A program made the translations under genes and the position numbers. A DNA stretch of 64,000 bases, from NCBI GenBank assembly GCA_006937955.1, contig SSNP01000024.1, positions 1,713,993 to 1,777,992 on the forward strand, given 5' to 3'. This stretch comes from Pachypanchax playfairii. Taxonomy: Eukaryota; Chordata; Actinopteri; Cyprinodontiformes; Aplocheilidae. Under the pieces are notes generated by a model. The model saw nothing but the letters and a program-made list of their open reading frames with translations, did not search any database and was not told the DNA's origin. Positions 21,560-33,698 of this stretch are shown in pieces (within the stretch, counting starts at the first letter, position 1; each line of letters begins with the position of its first letter).

Positions 21560-21673
21560 TTTTTGAATTTTTTTCTGGTGGATGGATTTATCGGCCATTA
21601 TATTGGCTATCGGCCTGCTCTAAAGTTTTTATATTGGTATCGGTATCAAAAAACCCATATCGGTCGGGCCCTA
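21560..21673. mobile_element. hAT-like MITE end fragment
   Basis: Contains TATATTGGCTATCGGCC and ends in CCATATCGGTCGGGCCCTAC, the inverse of the common fish terminus GTAGGGCCCGACCGATATGG. The opposite end was not identified. Confidence 0.45.
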
Positions 21674-22428
21674 CTCATAAGTGCAGAGGTGGATTGTGTG
21701 CATAAATCAACAACAACAACTGGTGTATGGACACAGTAATTGTGAACAGCCTTTGCTCCTCTGACCTGGATTATTTGACTGAAATGTAGACCAGTTTATC
21801 TACCACGAGTACAATGAGATAACGATCACCATTTTTTATACACCACCAGCTCCTAATGCTAACTTCAATCTAAGACACTTAGATAGCAGCATTAGCAGGA
21901 AACAGAGCTGCTATGCAGACAGTGTTCATAAATGAAGGAGATTTTAAGCACATCGACTACAAAGCAGTATTCTCCAGCATGTAAAGTGTGCCTCAATAGG
22001 AGCTAACACTAGACAAGGTCTATTTAAACATCAAACTGGTCTATAGAGCTGAACAGCTACTTCAGTCCAGTTTGACCACATACTGCTGATGATGATTCCT
22101 GCATCCACCCTTCTCCATAAATTTGCTCTCACTGAATTATGAACCATCACAACCTGACTAGATGATGCCTCTCTGCAGCTGCAAGACTGCTTTGACGAGA
22201 CTAACTGGGACATTTTTCAATATGCAGAGATGGAATTATTCATTGACAGTGTATGATGTTACATCACGATCTGCATTGACACCGCTGCTGTGGAGAAACA
22301 CATCTGTATCTACCCAAACCTAAAGCCCCAAATGACCAGGGCAAAGAAAAACATGTCTTTAAGTTCTGGTAAGGTCCAATACATTATGGCACAGACTAAC
22401 CTGAAGACAGGCATCAGAAGGGCAAGGA

Positions 22429-22677
22429 ATGGTAAATGGTAAATGTCCTGTATTTGTATAGCGCTTTTCTAGTCATTCAGACCACTCAAAGCACTTTCAC
22501 ACTACAAGTTTTACATTCACCCATTCACACAACCCGATATGTAAACCGGGGGGCTACATGGGGTTCAATGTCTTGCCCAAGGACACTTTGACATGTGGCG
22601 GTGGAAGCCAGGATCGATCCACCACCAACCTTCAAGTTGGAGGACGACCGCTCTAACCACTTAGCCACAGCCGCCCC
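22429..22677 (-). repeat. tRNA-derived SINE
   Basis: Read on the minus strand it begins GGGGCGGCTGTGGCTAAGTG and GTTAGAGCG (A-box-like), then a GGATCGATCCT-like B box. It ends with AAGCGCTATACAAATACAGG and a TTTACCATTTACCATT tail. It lies inside the LINE remnant. Confidence 0.75.
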
Positions 22678-22757
22678 AAAGGAGAGACGTCCGACCTGGG
22701 TATAGGGGCAAGGAGAGACTAAGGGGGGGCAAAGGGAGAACCGAGGAGCACCTAGAT

Positions 22758-22970
22758 CAGGGGTGTCCTGATCCAGGCCCCAAGGGCCACTATCCTGCAT
22801 GTTTTAGATGTTTCCCTGCTTCTACACACCTGATTCACATGAACAAGTCATTAACAGGCTTCTGCACAACTAATTGACAAGCTGATAATCTAAATGAGGT
22901 GTGTTGAAGCAGGGAAAGACCTGAAACAAGCAGGACAGTGGCCCTCAAGGCCTGGAGTTGGACACCCCGG
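22758..22970. mobile_element. hAT-type MITE with 8-bp target duplication
   Basis: The ends CAGGGGTGTCC and the inverse GGACACCCCGG are flanked by ACCTAGAT (22750-22757) and ACCTAGAC (22971-22978), an 8-bp duplication with one change. The interior includes the inverted pair CCAGGCC...GGGCCAC typical of this abundant fish family. It is 213 bp and non-coding. Confidence 0.85.
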
Positions 22971-23964
22971 ACCTAGACAGTTATAACAGCAGGCAGGTTT
23001 TCTAGGGAGTCCACCACATCACCAACTACAGGACCAGTCATGGAGCTGCTGAAGGTGAAGCCTCAGTGGCAGAGAAAGTGAGCCACTTCTCTGCCTGCTT
23101 TGAGGTGAAAACATCTGATGTTACACACACAACAGCAGCAATGCACATCTCTTCTTTATTGACTTCAGTTAGGATCTACCACATTACCCCCTCACAAATT
23201 GGTGTGCAAGCTGCCAGCACTCCCAAATTCCAGCTGTCTGTGGATAAAGACATTTCTCACAGATCACCATCAGCACTGGGTGTCCTCAGGGCTGTGTGCT
23301 GAGCTCCATGCTCTTCATTCTTCACACATGACTATGTCCCTGTCCACAGTAGCAGCAACATGGTCACATCTGCAAACACATCTGCTCATCTCTGGGGGGA
23401 TGAGTCCTCCTACAGAGATACAGCGGAGTGAATTACAGGGTGGACAACAACCACATGTATGTATCCCCAATATGTGAGAACAAAACATTTTTACCATAAT
23501 TAGTTGTGATCCTGACAGTTTATTTTCTACCTAAAGATCAATCAAAATGGAATCTGCAAAAAAATCTAACAAAGCAGCAAATGAGTTGATTAAAATGCAA
23601 ACCATACACACAATAAAGCAACTTCTTGTACAATAAACCTATTTTAGAATTCTTGCAGTCCTGTTGCGTTCAAAGCTACAGGAAAAAAAGTGAAATACTA
23701 CCAGTTAACTTTTACTTTTAAAGAGAATGATGTAAAATGGTTCATTTATTATTTGTGATTTGTTTTCGACCGTTAATATCTTCGGTAAAAGTTTGTTCTC
23801 CCACAAACTGTGTACTTCTTTTAGCTGCTTGAATTATTTTATTTGCAGCAGACTAAAAAATTTAATCTTTAGATCCTGTATGTTTTGTTTAGTTTTCATG
23901 AACAACAATTTAATCTAAATGAAATAATTTCACAATGAATTGGCAATTCGCCTAATGCTAATAT

Positions 23965-24532
23965 CCCATGATGCACGGCACCGACCGGCAACATCCGGTT
24001 TGTACGTTTTCAATGTAGAGAGATGATAATTCATGTGCAAAAGCCTGAAAACTCGGGTTCAAGATGTGCTGCACCAAACTGTGGCAACAGATAAGGTTTA
24101 GTTAAAGTTCAGGGAATAAAAAGACGCTAAAGGGTCCCAAAAGGAGAGAAGCAAGCTAAACTAAGACGACTTTGGGAGGACAAGATACGAAGGGACATCA
24201 ACGTCAACCCTAAGTCGGCAACCAACTTTAAAAAAGATGTATATTACCACTAAGATAACAATAAACTACATGTAACCTGCATCCAGAAACTTAAGCAAGC
24301 ACAGCCTGCTGAGTCACAGCTATTTCAGGTGTTTGTGGACAGTCTGTGATATTTCACCACTAGGGAGCATGTCAAAAACATTGAAAACTATCTTAATCAA
24401 GCTATATGCGTAAATGAAACTTTAAACTCACCTTAAATTCTGATAAAATCCGATTGGAGCACACTATTCTCTCAGCTGTCTGCCATTAAAACAACAAACC
24501 GGATGTTGCCGGTCGGCGCAGAGCATTGTGGG
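23965..24532 (+). mobile_element. TIR element carrying a degenerate THAP domain
   Basis: The ends are inverted repeats of about 39 bp sharing CCGACCGGCAACATCCGGTT. Inside, RCAAPNCGNR (24060-24090) and KLRRLWEDKIRRDINVNPKS (about 24155-24215) are successive parts of a THAP zinc finger, separated by stops. The two arms and a THAP start mirror the element at 15035-15684, but the termini differ, so it is a second family of the P-element/Kolobok type. Confidence 0.7.
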
Positions 24533-24929
24533 AATTCAAATACATATTTAGCTATGAATAATTTAGCTAGCTAAAAAAAAACATCTAGCTTTTAACAGTT
24601 TTTTTCTTTCTTTTTGACAAAAATGTAAAATTTAAGGTTATTTTTAGTAGACATTGGCAAAACATAGTGGTTTCAGTTTAGTTTATTCGGTCATTACGTT
24701 CGTTTAAACATTAAACAAACATTTCCATTATCTATTTACAATGCGACCGAAAAGCTGAGGTAAATAAATAAAAATATAAATAACTGGTAATAACTAGTGA
24801 TTGCTTAAAAATGTAAAAAGCATCTTAAGCTACATAAAACGACATTTTTAACCATTTAAAAAATATTTATATATTTTACAACCAATCACGTAGTTTACCT
24901 GCTAACACATCCTTGCTTTAAGGCGGAAG

Positions 24930-25148
24930 TTTTCCGAGAGCACCTGAATGCAGCACAGGAGCATCACTCATGTAGTGAGGAGGAGGACGAGGAAAAAAGG
25001 GGAGAGGAAGAAGTGAAAGCGTAACGAGGAGGAAGCATGAAAAATATCGTCGGAATCTGAGCTGGTGGACAGGGAAAGGGTCTTTCCTCGCTTGTTCGAG
25101 GCCGACAGAAAGCGGACGAAGGCAGCGGAGCCGACGAAGGGCAGCAGG
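24930..25148 (+). promoter_or_regulatory. Probable promoter/5'UTR of the OGA-like gene
   Basis: A purine-rich, CpG-containing stretch directly before ATG 25149. It stands out against the AT-rich flanks, as expected for a housekeeping-type promoter and first exon. No TATA box is evident close by. The transcription start was not located. Confidence 0.4.
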
Positions 25149-28100
25149 ATGGAGGACGAGCGGCAGTTCCTTTGTGGGGTGGTGGAAGGTGAGACCGGCC
25201 GACTTCATATATGACCCCATAGCTGCTCATGTGATCAGGTTTTCTCACTGATTTTGAATATATATTCATTTGACCTGTATTTGAACATACGTTGTAAATC
25301 GGGCGTGGGGTTTTTCATAAATGTGGTAATGAAGAGAGAATAAAACTGGATGAAGAAGGTTCTGTGGTGAATAATGAGAACCAGCCAAGCTTGAAGTGGA
25401 GATCAGTTGTGGTGGTGAGAACTGGAAACTGTCTAGTGAAAAGCTGAAGCCTGGTGGAAAGACATGCTTAGATATTACCTGCTGAAAATAAAGATAAGTT
25501 AATTAGAAATAATGACAGTAAAAGTGGGAACAATGGGGTTTGTGTGATGCTGACAGAAATAAAGCAGTTGATGACTGAAGGCTTGATGATGCTGATGCTG
25601 TGTGGGATTTCAGGACAAAGGCTGTTATTATGGTAATATGAGGATAAAAAGAAGTCCAAATTTAGGAGATGTAATCAGTATGTGCTGAGGAGGAGAATGA
25701 TGATAACAAATAAGGATGATGAAAATAATGACGATGATTCAACTGGATGCAACTTTCAGAACAATAATCCTGAAGATCACCCCCTCAAAAAAACAAACCA
25801 AAAACAAGTTCAGTGTGATTTTGTAGACAGAAGATGGCATGTGGTTAAAAATGTATCAGTTACTCCATTATGTTCAATAATGATGACAAACATGAAACAA
25901 GCTCCATTCTTATAAAACAGTTAACAAATTCCTGGACATGATTCACGTTTAGATCTTCCAAGCAAATAAAATTAAAATTGGAACAGAAATCAAAATTTAC
26001 CCATCTATTTAAACTGTAGAGAATCTTTAGTTTTTGCTTATTTTGATTGATTAGACATGGTCAATTTGTTATAATAACATCAGCCAGAAGGTTGTTTTCA
26101 ACAGGTTTTGTTAGTCTGTCTGTCTGTTAGCAAGATAACAAAAGAATGATGGACAGATTTTGACAAAATTTTTAGGAAAGTTCAGAAATTACCCACAGAA
26201 AGTTGAGTAGGTTTTTTTGCGGGAGGGGGGTTCCAGATCCCTGTTGGGATTCAGAAATGTTTTTTAAGGATTCTTCATCATTGTGACATGGGCTGTTTTT
26301 AATATATCTGCATATAACTCCACAATAAATGGTCCAGGTGTTTGGTAAAAAAAAAAAAAAAAAAGAAACAGGATGAGTTTCCAATAGGTCCTACATGATA
26401 CCAAGGATTGATCGGGATCAAACATTGATCTGGATTTTTAGGTGAAAAAACAGACACAGTACTTTGATCCAGAAAAAAAATATGGAAACTTCAGATTTTT
26501 TTATTTACTGCAAGAACAAATGATGGTATAAACCTACAACAAACACTAAATAAAAGCTAGTTGAGACACTGTGGAATCAAAAGTGTAACAGATTTGATGT
26601 TCCTTCAAAAGCTCTGGAGCTCGATCCAGAAGAATACCACCATTACTGAAAAAGTGATTTTCACAAATAACTGCCAAATTATTAAATGATATAAAATAAA
26701 TGTGAATCAAACTACTAAAGGTGTTTTCATGGTCAGTGAATCTGATGGATATTTTGGTGTAAATCACAATATGGGGAGACTGAGGTTCTTGTTGGAGGTC
26801 TGAGCACTACGAGGGTTTTTCTAGTTTTCTCAGCTTCTGGCATGAAATGGCTGAAAAACTGTTTTAATTACAGCGATCATAGCCTGATACGCAGAAATTA
26901 TAAAAAGTTAAACTTGTTGTAAGTTGTCATAAAATAAGAGAAAATCACCTGATTTTTGGAAGGAGTTAGGTTCAACCTTTAAAGCTATCTAAAAGCAGGA
27001 GCGATTGTTCTCACTCTTTATTATTAGGTGTTTTACTTCCTCTAACCTTTGCATCAGCAGGGATACATCCACAGTCTTATAAACTGCTCACACTGGCATG
27101 CCATTGCAATATTAATAAACAAAACTCCCAAAGGCATGCAGAAGAAAGTGGCCATACTGTATTTAATTTACTTCTGACTCTGACCCAGTTACTGTACACA
27201 GATGCATGCACACACATACTGCAGACTTATTCCAAACCTCAAAGGACTGAGAAGGACGCTGGAGATGCTCCAGTTTCTAAGAATAGAAGATGTGATGGAG
27301 AGTGTGCATGCAAATGAATTAGGCCAAACACAGTGAGGATGTGGCCAAATAAAAAATCTCAAACCATGTTTTTGTTGCTAAAACATGCTGCACTGTAGTT
27401 GCTACACCAGATATGAGTGACTTAGAACTGATTATCTTTCCATTTACAAATAGAAGCAGCAGTATTTTTAATATTAAAACAGTGTAATGACAATAAAAGA
27501 AATATATTTATTTTGGGTGTACTATGAAATAAGTTTTAAATGCAGAAAAGATTCCTTTGGATTTTTTGGACAAGAGAAATGGGTGCTGCTTAAAATGAAA
27601 CCTCAGTGGAATTAGCAGCTAAACTAAAGAGACGACAGCATGTAGCATTTGCTCAATACATTTGCTGCTTTTTATTTGTCAACAACAAATAGAGTAATGC
27701 ACTTTAGCTTCAGAACCACTTGTACATGGAGTTCCTCAAGGTACAATCTGGGTTCAACCCTGTTTTAATTATAATTATTTAATGATCCACTTTCAAGAAG
27801 ATGATGTTAGGGCGATTTTCTAGGTTACTTTGGTTTCATTTCATTTTCATTTCTTTTTGATCATTGGATACAAATGTCATGTCCAATACATGTTTGTCTT
27901 TTCTCAGGTTTCTATGGTCGGCCCTGGTCTATGGATCAGAGGAAAGTTCTCTTCCAATGGTAGGACCATCACTCATATTCTAACTGAAGTAAACCCACTA
28001 AGTGTTTGTTTACAAATTACTGTGTTTTTATGACTATAAAATGTATTTTGGATCATTTATTCCATGTGTTGACTTTTATTGATTCATGTTCTCACCTTGC

Positions 28101-31100
28101 TGCTAAAAGTACAAATGAACATTTTATAATACACTTAGCTCTAATCAGTTATTTAATGCTTAAATAAGCACCATGATTGTGTGTGGGTGACTGTGTAAGA
28201 TTTAAAGCCCTGTATCTCTAGTGTGTGTTGTAATCATTCAGCGTGAGACCATTTCAGCTCCTTCATGATGTCGTTCATTAAAAGCATCAAAGAAATATAG
28301 CAATGAAACAAAACGGAGACAAATCATTATTCAAGACGTATTAAATATGAACTCTCTTGACTAAAAGGGGGAAATATGAATGAATCAGTTTTAGCCTTTA
28401 AGTTAACTTGAGTCACAGCTAACTGCTCAGTGAGTGGGACTAAACATGGACAGTTTTTTTACACGCTCTTTATTTCTGACTTGAGTTCCTGCACAAACAC
28501 ATGCAAAGTTACATGCATGAAGGATGCAATGTGCTGTTTTCATTCACACCTATTCATCATATTGTGTTGCCTTAGTAGCTGGAAGATAACCAATTAATTC
28601 TCAATGACACACTGAGTTTACTTTTAAAGTGAAAAGCTTAAATCCCCCGTTAGAAGCTGGAATACTGTTTTATAATAGTTGTTTTCTTCTGCAATTAAAT
28701 ATTTACAATCTAATACACGAGTTCTTTGTGTGTGTGTTTTTAATTATGACACAAAACAGATATGAATAAGCCTCTACATTATCAGGAAACCGGTGAACAA
28801 CACGCCACTAAACAGTCACTGCAGTTTGAGGACACATTATTTGTTCAAAGCAGCTGAGTGTGTGGGCTCCAGATTTATTAATAGGGAGGTTTTTTCGGGA
28901 CTCAATTGCTCCATGTTGCATAAGTTTGGCAGAGTAATGCCGCAGATTTTAATACAGTATCCAAATATGAATGTGTGTGTGTAATCTTGTGGGTTTTAGG
29001 TATGTAGGCTGGCACTTTTTGGAGACGACTCTCATACCATATGTCCAGGAAATAGAGTGAGAAAATTACCTCAAAAGGAGCTGGAAAGGACAAGGACAGA
29101 TCCAGAGACAGAGGAGCGTTCATGTTTGTTTACTTGTACATGAATGATCACTGTTGCTGATATCGTCTCACTCCAAGTACTATGCTCTATTTATAATTCA
29201 GCAGCTTATTTCCTGTAATTGACAAGGTCTTGGGATCAATATGGCGGATCTATTTTCTTCCAGTTTGTTGGTGTTTGTTCCTTCTTTCCATCTTCACATC
29301 ACTCTGAGCTCCAAACAAGACACTGGACTTAGTTTCATCTGATAAGATAGAAGTTCAAAATATGGAAAAGATGAATAAAACACGACTGAGTAACATTAAA
29401 AAAAGGCAAAAACTTTAAGTGTGTTATGGAGGAATAAATAATCTGCAGCTGCCTTTGTTTCCTGTAAACTATAAAGGGAGGAATTCTTTGCATTTTAGGT
29501 ATTTAAACTTTACAGTTTTATCAAGTAAAATATTTAAATCTACACTTTAACATGTTCCCTCCCTTTCTTCTCTAGGATGCAGCACTGGGGGTTGAACACC
29601 TACTTATATGGTCCAAAAGATGACCTGAAACACAGACTGCTGTGGAGAGAAGTTTATTCTCCTGAAGAAGAAGGTAAATGATCTTATTTATCCCTCACTC
29701 ATACCCCGTTTCAGAATAAAAGCACTAGAATGGCAGAAAATTATTGATTTTATTAATTTGTTGGCTAATAACACATATGTAAATTAGTATATATTACATT
29801 TTATTATGTAATTACATAATATAATAATAATAATAAAATTGGTATTATAGATAGTAGAATATTTTGACCCAGAGGGCTGAAGCCATAATGTTACAGGTCT
29901 TTTTAGGGAAGTTTTGATCCTGGAGCTCTTAAAAATGTGTAATTTATTACACTGGGCTTTATAGGGTTCATTTAAATGCAAGGAATTTATCATTTCCTTT
30001 TTGACATTTCTACCAAGTTATTTTTATTACCAAAATAAAAGCACCCGCAGTTTTAACGCTGTTCAGTTTGTCATGTTTATATCATCAGACACACAGAGCT
30101 GAATGTCAGTGATCCATAAAATAGAGTCAAACGGAGTTATAAAAATCCATAACAGCTAACCACAGTGTAACTTCACAGTATGAATTAGGAATAAAAAACA
30201 TAAACGTAGCAACTGGTATGAAAATGAATGTGCAATGAAAGAAAAATCCTAAATGAGCACAAGTTAAAATAATTATCACAAAGATTGATGTTAGAATTCT
30301 CAGATGTTTAAAATAACACAAGATGATTAAGCATCAAGTGGACTGTATACATTCTGTAAAAAGGTGCTAAATCTGCATGTTCATGCAACCTCAACACACA
30401 TCCACATAAGAATCTTTGTTTCCCATCCAAGAGTTGAGCAAAGAGATAATTAAAAGGTGACAAAGTATTTAAGTAAGCTGTTGATTTTATAAATTACACT
30501 TCAGTTACATTTGTCATGTTTATATCCTAAACACATCATTTTAAAAATGTTAGTAACTTAATAGGGAAACAATTTGTTTTTAATTAAGTTGAGTTTTCTA
30601 TTTGAACTATGTGACAATAATTGTTTTACACTCAGGTTTATAAACTAGCAGTTAAGTATTAATTTACAGGCACCAGCCTCAGAAATAATTGTAGTTTTAC
30701 ATTTATTCATTTACATAATAGGATTTTTTTTAAAATTACTGAATTTGAAAGATTCCCAATATATAAGCCGAGATCTATTTTAAGAAAGGTGTCTTCTAGT
30801 TTATTTGAGGCAAAACAAATATATTACTTGAATGAAATTGTTTTGAAACTTGAATACGAGCTGCACAGTCACAAACGTTACTGATTCCATTATATGAAGA
30901 AACACTGAAATGGAGAAACAGCAAAATAACTTGTCGTGTCAGAAACAAGTCAAAGACCTGAACGCCAACACCAAAATCCATCTTATTATGGACTGTTCTA
31001 TTAACCAATTTTGGCCCGTGCTTTTTATACTTCCTCACTTTGACTTTAGTTTATTTTTCCTCCTCTCAGCTCAGTTGCGTACTCTGATAGCAGAGGCCCA

Positions 31101-33698
31101 GTCCAGAGGCCTGAGGTTTGTTTACGCTCTCTCTCCTGGTCAGGATATAGTCTTCTCTTCTTCCTGCGACCTGACGCTTCTCAAACGCAAGCTGAAACAG
31201 GTATTTCATCTCGTGCTTTTATCAGATACATAACCGAAAATGTAACCAGTCACATGTAAAACCACAATCTTTCCATCTCTGTAAGGTGTCAGACATGGGT
31301 TGCCAAGTATTTGCAATTCTCTTTGATGACATCGATCACTCCATGTGTCAAGCCGACAGCGAGGCCTTCACTTCATTCGCTCACGCTCAAGTCACAGTAA
31401 CCAATGAGATTTATCGCTTCCTTGGAGAACCAGATGTCTTCCTTTTCTGTCCTACAGGTAGAACCGAAACACAGACTTATTTAAACATGAACTGGTAGTT
31501 TTACCTGCTTAAAGCTTGTTTTTATTCCTCTCACTGTAGAATACTGCGGTTCTCTATGCTCGCCCAGCATCTCCAAATCCGCCTACCTACAGACAATTGG
31601 AGAGGACCTTCTGCCTAATATAACAGTGATATGGACAGGTAACAATAAATACGGAAAAAGGTCTTAGTTTTTGATTCAATGCACACGTGCACACATGCAA
31701 TTAAGTGTGTGCAGAAATCTACTCAAAATAATTGAGATGCACATCTACCCACATTGCCCACTCAGTTTCAGCTTGTTGTGTTGCCTCTCACCACGTTTCT
31801 GCACTGGAAGCTGCTTTAAATGAGCCTTTTTACATATTATATAATATTAGTATCTAGTCAGCACACCACCTGGTTTGCTTTGCTTGCTCATGCTGCTGCC
31901 ATCTTGCAGATAAAATTGTTAAGTATTCATGCATGTGTCACGTCTTTGGTATTTGTTTAGAACAGTTCAACATTGCCAAAGGCATAAGGAAGTTATGTCA
32001 CTTTGTACTTGGCAGATTTGCAGTTTCCCTCTTGTCTGTGAAACAGACTGCACATCTCCAGATTGGTGGTTAGCTTTGTTACTTTAAAATCCCCCAGTTT
32101 TAAATGTGCAGACTCATTGTAAAACGCTGATGTTTTGTGAGAGAGAAATGCTTTCTGGAAGCTTTTCTGAGCAAAGACACTAAATTATTCAGCAGAGCTG
32201 CAGGAGAGACTATTCAAGGTTCTCGTGCAATAAACAGATCATCATCCGGCAACTCTGGTTTTTCTGCCTCCTCAGAAAACCCCTTTCACCTTCCAAACAT
32301 TCATTTACTAATGCTTCCCTGACACAGCAGCTCACTCTCTCACTTCATCTTGCAATATGCATTTTCATTATAAGAACTATATGCTACATTCAAAAGATTA
32401 ATTTAAATAAAAATGAGAAATCAAGTACTTGACTCATTTGAAAGGAACAGAAAGAGATCTTTTGAGAAGAGTTTTACTTCTCAGACCTTCATCATTCTGT
32501 TTGTCCTTCTTCCTGTCCTTCACTCTGTCCCACAGGCAATAAAGTTATTTCCAGGAAACTGTCCTTAGACTGTCTAGCTGAGGTGGAGTCTGTCCTCCAG
32601 CGACCCCCATTGATTTGGGACAACCTACACGCCAACGACTATGACTCCAGGCGCCTCTTCCTGGGGCCTTTTAAGGGTCGTGACCCTCAGATTAGGACCC
32701 ACCTGAGGGGCCTGCTGCTCAATCCCAACTGCGAGTTTGAAGCCAATTACATCCCGCTGCATACGCTGGGAAGCTGGTACAGAGCAGGAAATGAGGACGT
32801 GAAAGGTGAGAGAAGGCAGATACTGACAGGGTGCGTCATCAGTTCATAAACTAATAGAAGCTCAATCAGGTGACATTAGGACAGTTACTGTGGAGAAATG
32901 TTCAATAAGATAATGTTGCCTAGCAACTTGCACTATTTTGATCATTTGGCAGAAATTCAGACTCAAATTATTTAAGAAATAAACATGTTTTTTAAAAGTT
33001 AAAGTTACTCATTAAGCTAAAGTATTGATATGTTTTAATTCGGAGCTACATTATTTTACAAGGTTTTAATCACTGATAAGGCTTCAGTCTTTTTCACATA
33101 CATTTTAAATTTAATTTCCAAAGAGTGTATAAAAACACACCACTGCTATAAAAATGTAACTGCCTTACATTAAACTGATTTAAAGTTTGAGTCCCTTTTA
33201 ATCACATTTCATTTGCTGCAGATAGAAAATGCATGAAAATAGAGCCAGAAAGAATAAAAGGGAAGAATGTAACATCGTCAGTAGTAGGAACAGAGACCCA
33301 CGTGACATGCATGTGAGCAGGTAAAACGAGAGCAGGAGTTATTCTGAAGTGTGATGCTGCGGTGAAAAAATGAGAATAAAATGAGAGAAAAGTCCTTAGT
33401 TTGGAAGAAATGAGACGGAGGACTGAAGATGGAGAAAAAACATAAAACCAGATTTGACCTGAAATTTGAAAATGAAAAAAATGATCATGATTACGTAACA
33501 GTTAAATTCTAAATGTCTAAATTCATTGTCATAGAAATTGTTTCTCATTTTAAACATGTTGAATGATGATTTTGATCTCAGTGATGTTTTGTTGATGTTA
33601 ATGTGTTGTAGATGAGGAGTTTGAGTATTGTCCTGAAAGAGCTCTGACTGCTGCGCTCCATGACTGGATGGATGAACTCAACCAACCTCTACAAGCAG
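25149..33698 (+). CDS. oga-like: OGA-like exons 1-8: GH84 catalytic domain
   Basis: Eight exons encode residues 1-316. Motifs in order: FLCGVVEGFYGRPW across the exon 1/2 join, LNTYLYGPKDDLKHR in exon 3, AILFDDIDHS (exon 5) with the catalytic aspartate pair, CPTEYCG across exons 5/6, and LIWDNLHANDYDSRRLFLGP (exon 7). Substrate-assisted catalysis needs the first Asp of DD to polarise the acetamido group and the second as acid/base; both are intact. Exon 8 (DEEFEYCPERALTAALHDW) starts the helical region after the barrel. Confidence 0.92.

Larger units (their letters stand above)
21810..23480 (+). pseudogene. Degenerate L2/Rex1-type LINE (endonuclease and reverse transcriptase remnants)
   Basis: Scattered in-frame blocks match the order of this LINE group. 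ITIT-FYTPPAPNANFNL near 21815 belongs to the endonuclease; LQLQDCFDETNWDIFQ (22175 on) and YPNLKPQMTRAKKNM lie in the inter-domain region; HHITNYRT and EASVAEKVSHFSACFEV lie before the RT (about 23000-23110). TGCPQGCVLSSMLF at about 23275 is the RT GxPQG motif. Many stops and frame changes are present. A SINE and a hAT MITE interrupt it at 22429-22677 and 22758-22970. Confidence 0.7.
17890..25148. other. Intergenic region between divergent lectin and OGA-like genes
   Basis: The two genes are transcribed away from each other. Apart from the listed mobile elements, 17890-19100 and 24540-24900 show no recognisable gene. The last 200 bases before the OGA-like start are GC- and CpG-richer than the surroundings. 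Confidence 0.5.
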
